From a virus, in IMG/VR virus record IMGVR_UViG_3300045947_000193, positions 1 through 64,000 of that record: a stretch of DNA of 64,000 nt; one strand, written 5' to 3'. The notes under the pieces are model-generated. The model saw only the letters and a list, made by a program, of their open reading frames with translations. It was not told the DNA's origin and searched no databases. A program made the translations under genes and the position numbers. Positions 57,917-64,000 of the stretch are shown one piece after another. Every line of letters starts with the position of its first letter. The stretch's first letter is position 1.

Positions 57917-58417
57917 TTACGACGCGCGCCGCCGCCGTCCCCGGCGCCCACGGGCTTGCTCCCGTGCGGACGGCTCCTGCGTGGGCACTACCACCTTGGA
58001 CGCCTGCGCCACCGACGCCACCAAATCCTCAAACATGCGGTACCGCCACATCCAGGCCCGTAGCCCGATAAGCGCCGTCTGCAGCATCTCCTCCCGGAGC
58101 ACGTCGTCTACGAGAACCTCCTGCATCACTCGGTAGCCCCCGCCAGGCCGTCCCCGGTCTGATTGCAGCGACAGGTACACCGTCTCGACCTTGCGTGGGA
58201 CCTCTGGAGGAGGCACCACATAGACCGTGCGTATGAGCCGCCGCGCCTGGTCGACGCGGTATTGATGGCCCGCTACGCGATCATCCCACTCAAAATGTGG
58301 ATGCAACGCACTGGCAGGATTACTGGCAGCTTGCACCACAGCCACCGGCTGGAGCAAGCGCTCCGGGTGCGCTGCATGGATGGCTTCCAGCTCCCTACGC
58401 ACCGCCGCTGGTAGCAT
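57917..58417 (-). CDS. Conserved phage-type protein, unknown, partner of the next gene
   Basis: ATG 58417 follows GAGGAG; the frame also has an upstream TTG. The 166-residue product reads HFEWDDRVAGHQYRVDQARRLIRTVYVV, a pattern I recall from uncharacterised prophage proteins, and ends in a very basic tail (GRRGRRRRAS). It overlaps the upstream gene by 23 bases, so the two are co-expressed. Confidence 0.65.
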   Translation of the reverse strand: MLPAAVRRELEAIHAAHPERLLQPVAVVQAASNPASALHPHFEWDDRVAGHQYRVDQARRLIRTVYVVPPPEVPRKVETVYLSLQSDRGRPGGGYRVMQEVLVDDVLREEMLQTALIGLRAWMWRYRMFEDLVASVAQASKVVVPTQEPSAREQARGRRGRRRRAS

Positions 58418-59120
58418 CGGCAAACTCCTCTCTGGTGATCAGCTCGAAAAAGCCCATATCAATCCCATTACTCTGCTTGCTATCTGCCCGGCCCTCGCCC
58501 ACCGCGACCTGTGCCCCCATGCGCGTAATCAAGTTGGTAATGTCCGACTCACTGAACAAGTCCGCGTCGTAGCGCACGCGCAGCTTGACATGCCACTCTG
58601 TCCACAGCGGACGGCTGCGTATATCGGTGACTCCAGAGGCGTTGCGCACATGCATATGGTTCTCTACGGGCTCTCCGTAAATCCGTACCAGGGGTGTCCC
58701 GTCTGCCACGTCCAGGCCGTCTGCGACCACGAACACAGCCAGCTTGGCTTTGGTCATATGGTAGCCCACCGTGCGACAGGCAGAAATCATGCCGTTCCTG
58801 AAGGCACCGCACGGGATGCCACAACTCCCGTCCGCCATCTTATGCTTGGCATTCTCATAGTCTTCCGTAAAGTTGCGCGGCTCCCGGACCTTCTTCGACC
58901 GTGCCTGGGTCCCCTGTGCCTGGGTGTCCATCATTTTCTGCAAGGTCTTTTCCGAGAAGCGCAGTTGGAGATACGGCGTCGTGCCCCGCAGGTAAAACTC
59001 TAAAAAGCGCTGATTGAGGGGCTTGATACTGATGGCCGTGGCCACCGTATTCACCGGCTCCTCTGCGGGGACCGTGCCGGTGTGTTTCGCCGTCTTGCGT
59101 GGTGTCGTTGCTGTCGCCAT
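58395..59120 (-). CDS. Conserved phage protein with RAMP-like glycine-rich C-terminus
   Basis: CCAAGGAGG precedes ATG 59120; the longer frame is unlikely. The 241 residues include AFRNGMISACRTVGYHMTKAKLAVFV, DGTPLVRIYGEPVENHMHVRN, RPLWTEWHVKLRVRYD, and near the end AQVAVGEGRADSKQSNGIDMGFFEL. The last motif resembles the G-rich loop of Cas7/RAMP folds, but phage proteins of this type are otherwise uncharacterised. It is transcribed leftward from a region with the shared operator, so it is probably repressed in the lysogen. Confident as a gene; the fold is inference. Confidence 0.7.
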   Translation of the reverse strand: MATATTPRKTAKHTGTVPAEEPVNTVATAISIKPLNQRFLEFYLRGTTPYLQLRFSEKTLQKMMDTQAQGTQARSKKVREPRNFTEDYENAKHKMADGSCGIPCGAFRNGMISACRTVGYHMTKAKLAVFVVADGLDVADGTPLVRIYGEPVENHMHVRNASGVTDIRSRPLWTEWHVKLRVRYDADLFSESDITNLITRMGAQVAVGEGRADSKQSNGIDMGFFELITREEFADATSGGA

Positions 59121-59224
59121 GGGTGTGCCTCCTTGGGACATCTGCGGATTGTGTTGTGACATCCGGGCACCATGCCCGTGCCTGGTACTATATACGACGC
59201 AGCAAAAAGGGGTCAAGAACATTC

Positions 59225-59254
59225 GTGATAAATTATCTTGATAATGTATCTTGA
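59225..59254. promoter_or_regulatory. Operator doublet before the capsid operon
   Basis: GTGATA-AAT-TATC (59225-59237) and CTTGATA-ATG-TATCTTG (59238-59253) have centres 13 bp apart and share TATCTTGATA (59234-59243) with the other two control sites. TTGACG at 59251-59256 may be a -35 box for a rightward promoter. The site also lies upstream of the leftward pair. The remaining bases of 59121-59423 hold a second part (59356-59404) described separately. Confidence 0.7.
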
Positions 59255-59355
59255 CGTGATAAGTGCTGGCATTGTAGGCTCTTGGCAAATTTGACGTGCT
59301 ATATGCACCTGGCAATGTCGCAAACGGGCTAGCTCCCTAGCCCATGTCGCGTAAT

Positions 59356-59404
59356 GGCCGCCGTATCTGGGAGGATATTTTCCCAGGAACGGCGGCCTTT
59401 TTTT
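59356..59404 (+). terminator. Strong terminator hairpin in the leader of the capsid operon
   Basis: GGCCGCCGT (59356-59364) pairs with ACGGCGGCC (59389-59397); inside, CTGGGA pairs with TCCCAG; seven T follow at 59398-59404. It points rightward and ends 19 bases before the protease start. It could insulate the operon or act as an attenuator needing antitermination. Confidence 0.8.
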
Positions 59405-59423
59405 GTGCCCGGAGACGGACCCC

Positions 59424-60233
59424 ATGGCCGCAGTGCTCCCGGAAACCACGCGCCACTTCCTGGTGGACTTTGGCCTGGTCAAGGCCGAACCCCTCACCCC
59501 AGGCCAGCCCTGGATGATCTACATCCAGGCATCCACCCCTGGTGTGGACTACGACGGGGAGCGCGTGCTGCCCCAGGCCATGCAGGACGCCCGGCCTTAT
59601 TTCCTGGCCAATGGGCGTATCAGCTACGAGCACATCACCCCGGACACCCGACATGACCCCAGCGTGCTGATAGGCGAACCCAGGGAGATGACCATCACCC
59701 CCGATGGCCGGACCCTGGTCAAAGCCGAACTGTACCAGCGCGTCAAGAAGGCCCAGGAAGTCTGGGACATCTTGCAGAGCGGGGGAAAGATGAAGGCCAG
59801 TGTGGGTGGCTCAATCCTGCGCCGTCAGCAGGACGTGACCGGCACCCCCGTGGTCACCAAGCTATTCCTCAACCACATCGCCCTGACCCCCTGGCCCGTC
59901 AACGATGACACCAATGTCCAGCTCACGCCTTACGACTCCTTCATGAAAGCGCTGGGGTACCGCGTCCATAAGGCCCTGGGTGCGACCACAGGCACCAGTG
60001 CCCAGCCGCTGGTCATGCAGGACCTGGAAGGTCAACGCCAACGCCTCACCCCTGCCTTTGCCACGCGCTGGCAGGCCCTCACCGACATCATTCAGCAACT
60101 CAGCCAGGAGCGCGGCAAAGCCCTGTCGGACGACGACGCCCGGCAGTGTGCCCTGGCCGTGCTTATCCGCCGTGGAGAAGCGCGGCAGGCATATGTCGCC
60201 GCCAGTGGGAACCGGCTCCCCGGCAGCGTCTAG
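59424..60233 (+). CDS. Prohead protease-like protein
   Basis: GGAGACGGACCCC precedes ATG 59424. The 269 residues follow the phage capsid maturation protease pattern: RISYEHITPD with H70 as candidate catalytic His, GKMKASVGGS with S126 as candidate nucleophile, and VTKLFLNHIALTPWPVNDDT. The C-terminal helical part may serve as scaffold. It starts the capsid operon. It would trim capsid proteins inside the prohead and then be lost. Confidence 0.8.
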   Translation: MAAVLPETTRHFLVDFGLVKAEPLTPGQPWMIYIQASTPGVDYDGERVLPQAMQDARPYFLANGRISYEHITPDTRHDPSVLIGEPREMTITPDGRTLVKAELYQRVKKAQEVWDILQSGGKMKASVGGSILRRQQDVTGTPVVTKLFLNHIALTPWPVNDDTNVQLTPYDSFMKALGYRVHKALGATTGTSAQPLVMQDLEGQRQRLTPAFATRWQALTDIIQQLSQERGKALSDDDARQCALAVLIRRGEARQAYVAASGNRLPGSV

Positions 60234-60243
60234 GAGGACAGGT

Positions 60244-61017
60244 ATGGCTTTCACCAGTAACACGCTCGAAGACGACCTGAAGGCGTTGGAGGGCAAGCTC
60301 AACGGGTCCCAGGAGGACGATGGCGACCTCAAGAAGGCCCTGGCAGATGTGGCCAAGGGTGCTATCGGGCTGGCCACCAAAACCCTCAGCAAGGCCCGTG
60401 GGGACGATGACGACATGGGCGCCGATGAGGACGAAGGCGACGACGACCGCCCCGGCACCGACGACGACGACACCGAAGAGTGGATACAGAACCTGCTCCA
60501 GAACAAGGGAGGGGAGCCCGCCCAGAAATCCCGCCGCCAGGAGTGGGGAGGGGAGGGACTCTACAAGGCCCTCAGTGCCGACAGCGATGTAGGCGCCGTC
60601 GACGTGGGAGGGTACCTGCAGGAAGAGTTAGCGATCCGCGAGCGTGACCGCAAAGAACTCCGCCGCTTGCGCAAGCAAAACGGCCTACTCCTGAAAGCCA
60701 TCACCGACCTGCACGCCTCAAGCACCGCCAACAGCCGCGCCCAGCAGCGTGTCAACGCTGTGCTGGCCAAGGGGCTCATGAAGCTCCTCGACGCCACCGA
60801 CGACTTGAACAGCCAGCCTGCCACGGGCTCCCGCTTCGCCCTGATGGAGAAGTCTGTCAGCGCCGCCAGGGACCACCTCCGTACTCAAGGAGGGCAGGAG
60901 GTGAAGTACACCAAGGACCACGCCGTCCGCCTGCTCCAGAAAGGCATCATCACCCAGGAACAGCACCGCATCTGGAAGACCACCAACATGCTGCCACCCG
61001 GCATTGACGCCGCCTAA
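60244..61017 (+). CDS. Probable scaffold or internal head protein
   Basis: The 257 residues have a highly acidic segment (ARGDDDDMGADEDEGDD) then coiled-coil stretches (ELAIRERDRKELRRLRKQNGLLLKAITDLHA) and a C-terminal region ending GIITQEQHRIWKTTN. AGGAGGACAGGT precedes the start. Acidity, coiled coil and position between protease and capsid fit a scaffold; no direct family match was seen. Confidence 0.65.
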   Translation: MAFTSNTLEDDLKALEGKLNGSQEDDGDLKKALADVAKGAIGLATKTLSKARGDDDDMGADEDEGDDDRPGTDDDDTEEWIQNLLQNKGGEPAQKSRRQEWGGEGLYKALSADSDVGAVDVGGYLQEELAIRERDRKELRRLRKQNGLLLKAITDLHASSTANSRAQQRVNAVLAKGLMKLLDATDDLNSQPATGSRFALMEKSVSAARDHLRTQGGQEVKYTKDHAVRLLQKGIITQEQHRIWKTTNMLPPGIDAA

Positions 61018-61044
61018 CCTGCCCAGCAGTAGAGGAGCACGACC

Positions 61045-62529
61045 GTGATAGGTTTTGACTCATTGGTAAGCTCTGGGATGCTCCAGGACGAACTGCTCAA
61101 GGCGCTGGCGTCGACAGCAAGCGCGGGCACGGACGCATCCCCATTAGTCAAAGAGGACTTGGAGGTAGAAGCCCACACCCAACTGTGGCTAGAGACCGAC
61201 CCGGTTGAACTGGTCATATTGAAACACTTGCCACACGTCCAGGCATTCAGCGTGCTGCATGAGTTTGACCAGATCATAGGCTATGGCGCGCGTGGGCATG
61301 ACGGTTTTTACGGGGAGAACAGCCTACCCGCAGAAGCCGCGATCCAGTCCAGACGCAAGACCGTCAATATCCGTCTGATGGGTGACATCTCTAGCGTGTT
61401 CGCGCTGGCCAGCTTCCAGACGCCGATCCAGGCGTTAGGACAGTCCAACCTGGTCGACGAGAACATGGCCAGCACCCGGCTGGACCTGCTCCACAAGATG
61501 GCCGTGGCGGTCTACAACGCCGACGATGGCAGCACCACCCACACGCTGCGCTTTAAGGGACTGCGCCAGCAGATACTAGAGGGCACCAGCCCGTCCAGTG
61601 CTGCGCCGTTCACGATCAACCCGGATTACATCATTGACCTGCGTGGTGCGAAGCTCGACCCGCCAGAAATTAGAAAGCGTGCCCGCCAGGTACGGGAGCG
61701 CTTTGGGGCTATGCGCTGGCTGTACATGGCGCCGTCCGTCTCAGAGTTTCTGGAAGAGAGCCTGGACCCCGCCGAGCGCTTGATGATCCCGCGCACCCCA
61801 GGGGACGCGGTGATTCTGGGGCAAAACATTGGTGGCATGAACACCGCTGGCGGCATTACGCGCTTTGCGGTGGACAACACCCTCACGAGCAGCCTGTACA
61901 TGGGCGCTGCCCCACTTGTGGCGGAGACCAACGCCCCGGCGCCGCTCCCGGCTGGCAACATTGCTGCCCCGGTTGTCGCCGCTGACGCTGCCTCTCTGTG
62001 GGGAGCCGCTGACGCCGACGCCGCCGTGGTCTATGACATTACGGCCCTCAATGCCGCTGGCGAATCGACCGCCACGCGCGTGGGTCCTATCGCCGTCGCC
62101 GCTGGCCAGAAGGTCACCATTGCGATCACCCCGCGCGCCGCAGACACCTCGTACCGCATCTACCGGGGAGACAGCACCCTCAACCCGCCGCTGTTTATCC
62201 GGGAAATCAAAGGCACCGGCAATACCACCGCATTCAATTTTGTCGACCTCAATGAACGCATCCCAGGCACCACGGACGCCTTTGGTCTCAACATCGCCAG
62301 TGCCAACAGTGACGCCATGCGCATGAACGACATGAGCCGCGTCACCTTGCAGAACCCGCCCCGCCCGCGCAATACCGCGTCGCTGGTCACACTAGGCCCA
62401 TGGATGGGCATTTTTGAACTGGCCCATATTCTCCATACCGCCAGCCGTGACCTGCTCTTTTCGGCCTTTACCCCACAGATCACACACCCCTATCAAAACG
62501 TGGTGTGGATCAATGTAGGCGACCGCTAG
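61045..62529 (+). CDS. Major capsid protein with Ig/Fn3-like insertion
   Basis: GTG 61045 follows GAGGAGC. The 494-residue protein has capsid-type features: an E-rich N-terminus, FYGENSLPAEAAIQSRRKTVNIRLMGD, a P-domain-like RKRARQVRERFGAMRWLYMAPSVSEFL, and a C-terminal TLQNPPRPRNTASLVTLGPWMGIFEL. Residues about 290-410 (LPAGNIAAPVVAADAAS through TSYRIYRGDS and FNFVDLNERIPGT) look like an inserted Ig/Fn3 domain. Such insertions decorate capsids and may bind host surfaces. A capsid of this size fits a large genome. Confidence 0.82.
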   Translation: MIGFDSLVSSGMLQDELLKALASTASAGTDASPLVKEDLEVEAHTQLWLETDPVELVILKHLPHVQAFSVLHEFDQIIGYGARGHDGFYGENSLPAEAAIQSRRKTVNIRLMGDISSVFALASFQTPIQALGQSNLVDENMASTRLDLLHKMAVAVYNADDGSTTHTLRFKGLRQQILEGTSPSSAAPFTINPDYIIDLRGAKLDPPEIRKRARQVRERFGAMRWLYMAPSVSEFLEESLDPAERLMIPRTPGDAVILGQNIGGMNTAGGITRFAVDNTLTSSLYMGAAPLVAETNAPAPLPAGNIAAPVVAADAASLWGAADADAAVVYDITALNAAGESTATRVGPIAVAAGQKVTIAITPRAADTSYRIYRGDSTLNPPLFIREIKGTGNTTAFNFVDLNERIPGTTDAFGLNIASANSDAMRMNDMSRVTLQNPPRPRNTASLVTLGPWMGIFELAHILHTASRDLLFSAFTPQITHPYQNVVWINVGDR

Positions 62530-62544
62530 AAAGGGAGGAGCGGT

Positions 62545-62961
62545 ATGGCCTGGAAGATTAGCCGCGTCTCTGGCCCTGGGGACCACGTACTAGGAGGGAC
62601 CACGGTCACCTTTGACGCTGAGGGTGTCTGCATCACCGACAACGCCGACGTGGCCGCCAACGCCCGGCAATTCCCGCGCTATTTCCTGGTGGAAGACACC
62701 AGCGAGACACCTCCCGCCCCACCCGCTGAGGAGGGGGAAGCAGAGGAGCCTGGCGCGAGCCCGGACGCCGTGCCTCCGTCCGAGACCGCACCAGAGGAGG
62801 GCGCCGCCAACCAGACGGCGCCTGGCTTCACGCAGGAGGACCTCGAAAGCCTCACCGTGACCGAACTCCGCGAACTGGCCAGCGCCGCCGATATTTCCGG
62901 CGCCAGCCGCATGACCAAGGCCGAGCTGGTCACCGCCTTGCTCGCCAGCCAGGGAGGGTAG
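62545..62961 (+). CDS. Head-operon protein: conserved N-domain plus SAP/Rho-N-like C-domain
   Basis: AAAGGGAGGAGCG precedes ATG 62545. Residues 1-50 (WKISRVSGPGDHVLGGTTVTFDAEGVCIT, then FPRYFLV) resemble the C-terminal domain of the sigma-like protein at 21568. After a Pro/Glu linker, residues about 100-138 (DLESLTVTELRELASAADISGASRMTKAELVTALL) form a SAP/HeH or Rho-N-like fold that often binds nucleic acid. It may be a head-associated protein that touches the packaged DNA. Confidence 0.7.
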   Translation: MAWKISRVSGPGDHVLGGTTVTFDAEGVCITDNADVAANARQFPRYFLVEDTSETPPAPPAEEGEAEEPGASPDAVPPSETAPEEGAANQTAPGFTQEDLESLTVTELRELASAADISGASRMTKAELVTALLASQGG

Positions 62962-62964
62962 GCC

Positions 62965-63810
62965 ATGCCCGGTGGCTGGCAGATGGGACTGAAGCCGAAG
63001 CCCGACAACCTCAAGGGCATGCTCATTGACAGCATGGTCCCTGAGTACATCCGGCAGACCTACCTGGTAGGCGTCAACCTGGGTGTGGCCTGGCAGGGTA
63101 TGCCCGGCGACATCGCCATGCAGAACATCCTCAACGGCATTATTGCCGACGTACAGAGCAAGCTGGGCATCCGTTTTGAGCGCCAGGTAGTCAAGACCGA
63201 CCCGGACGCGGACATGGTGCAGGGCGAAGACTTTGACCTCTTAGGGGAGCGCCTGCACCACTTCCGCGCGCAGCTCACCTCGACGCACTACTACATACCC
63301 CTGCCCTATAGCAACGTCGTGAGTGTGGAGCGCGTGCGCCTGTTTTACGGCAACCAGCTTGTGTACACCGTACCAGCCGACTGGATTTACTTCACCAGCA
63401 AGGAGGGGATTCTCCGCCTGACCCCGAGCCTCACCAACTCTGTCTTGCAAGGCAACTTTGGCGGTTTTGACTCTGTCTTTTACACCTGGACCTATCGCGA
63501 CTGCATCCCGCATGCCTGGTCTCTCGACTACACCATAGGCTACGACCAGATAGACGCAGATATTGCGCGCTATATCGGCCTGGCAACGGCCATCCAGGTG
63601 CTCTCGACCGCTGGCCAGGGGAGCGACATCTCCGGGGGACTGAGTAACGAAAGCCTGAGCCAGGACGGCATCAGTGAGTCTGTGGGCTATGCCCAGGGCA
63701 AGTATGGCCCCTACAGCGGGCTCATCCAGATGTACGCGGACGAACTCGACCGCATGGACCTGAAGCAGAAACGGCTGGCCAAGAAGGGCATCAAGGTAGC
63801 CGTGGTCTAG
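62965..63810 (+). CDS. Head-tail connector protein
   Basis: GGAGGG precedes ATG 62965. The 281 residues include AMQNILNGIIADVQSKLGIRFERQVVK, YYIPLPYSNVVSVERVRLFYGNQLVYTVPADWIYF and YIGLATAIQVLSTAGQ, in line with connector or adaptor proteins that sit between portal and tail. It is followed directly by another structural gene at the window edge. Confidence 0.65.
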   Translation: MPGGWQMGLKPKPDNLKGMLIDSMVPEYIRQTYLVGVNLGVAWQGMPGDIAMQNILNGIIADVQSKLGIRFERQVVKTDPDADMVQGEDFDLLGERLHHFRAQLTSTHYYIPLPYSNVVSVERVRLFYGNQLVYTVPADWIYFTSKEGILRLTPSLTNSVLQGNFGGFDSVFYTWTYRDCIPHAWSLDYTIGYDQIDADIARYIGLATAIQVLSTAGQGSDISGGLSNESLSQDGISESVGYAQGKYGPYSGLIQMYADELDRMDLKQKRLAKKGIKVAVV

Positions 63811-63820
63811 GAGCACCCCC

Positions 63821-64000
63821 GTGATCTACACCGGACGGCTGGGCAAGCGGCATTTTACCGTGCAGAAGCAACGGGACATGATCGCCGGGCACGGCGCTAA
63901 TGTGCTGGTGATTCCGACCGTCACCTGCCCGTGCCTCACCCTGGAGCAGCTCTTTGACCCGCTCTGCCCGGAGTGCTTTGGTACTGGACGCTTCCCCCAG
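63821..64000 (+). CDS. Zinc-containing head-tail adaptor candidate (3' partial)
   Basis: GTG 63821 follows GGAGCACCCCC and reads to the window end without a stop. The 60 visible residues are IYTGRLGKRHFTVQKQRDM, then CPCLTLEQLFDPLCPECFGTGR, a C-x-C...C-x2-C-x-G-T-G metal site as in phage neck proteins. The C-terminus is outside the window. Confidence 0.6.
   Translation, partial: MIYTGRLGKRHFTVQKQRDMIAGHGANVLVIPTVTCPCLTLEQLFDPLCPECFGTGRFPQ

Noticed and set aside
56279-58071. Two plus-strand ORFs of about 335 codons, and long minus-strand ORFs, in the C-rich array
   Set aside because: Several frames on both strands are open at once, the products are low-complexity Pro/Ala/Ser or Gly/Arg/Ala sequence, starts lack ribosome sites, and the openness follows from the scarcity of A/T-rich stops.
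1-64000. tRNA or rRNA genes
   Set aside because: No cloverleaf-like sequence with a T-loop consensus was noticed in the intergenic gaps; a covariance search was not possible, so a cryptic one cannot be fully excluded.

Overview
The window is a 64 kb piece of a large, GC-rich, tailed (Caudoviricetes-type) phage genome that looks temperate. Terminase, portal, Mu gpF-like head protein, prohead protease, major capsid and connector genes identify it as a phage. Lysogeny is suggested by several Cro/C1-type regulators, a shared operator motif and a phiC31 gp3-like recombination directionality factor. No integrase, replicative helicase, DNA polymerase, tape measure or tRNA gene is visible here, so the genome continues on both sides. 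The host is probably Gram-negative, because the phage carries a lipobox-bearing OmpA-domain protein and an exported FecR-domain protein. I cannot name the host.

Layout. 1-3.7 kb: end of a tail fibre with an S74 chaperone, a holin-sized two-helix peptide, the FecR and OmpA proteins and a membrane protein. 3.7-6.9 kb: a control region with three HTH regulators and operators. 6.9-19 kb: a tightly overlapping rightward early operon. It holds a lambda O-like initiator with four iterons and an AT-rich repeat inside its gene, a G39P-like loader, an RDF-like protein, a DEDD exonuclease, DUF5131, a PD-(D/E)XK nuclease, a ParB-like protein, a RusA-like resolvase and many zinc-ribbon peptides. 18.8-21.4 kb: small terminase, then a large terminase split by an HNH endonuclease gene. 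21.6-32 kb: a sigma-like regulator, a leftward accessory cluster, a second initiator-like gene with internal repeats, and small zinc proteins. 32-40 kb: portal, radical SAM protein, DNA methyltransferase and Mu gpF-like protein. 40.4-55 kb: three giant or large polyvalent-type proteins (SNF2 helicase; JAB/RadC plus pyrophosphatase-like; second SNF2 helicase). 56.2-57.9 kb: a 1.7 kb non-coding C-rich quasi-repeat. 57.9-59.1 kb: two leftward genes. 59.4 kb to the end: protease, scaffold, capsid and connector genes.

How it may work together. A 10-base core, TATCTTGATA, sits in overlapping inverted repeats at the switch (5.6 kb), before the portal operon (32.0 kb) and before the capsid operon (59.2 kb). 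This suggests one repressor controls all three. The sigma-like protein just after terminase is a candidate late activator, and its C-terminal domain resembles the N-terminus of a protein encoded beside the capsid gene. Several unrelated proteins carry Q-L/M-x-L-F boxes in linkers or at their C-termini, typical of beta-clamp-binding peptides. This suggests that nucleases, the methyltransferase and the polyvalent proteins are recruited to the host replication clamp. Free-standing endonuclease genes (HNH, GIY-YIG, Vsr-like, T5orf172) are scattered as small units, most with their own likely promoter and a leader hairpin.
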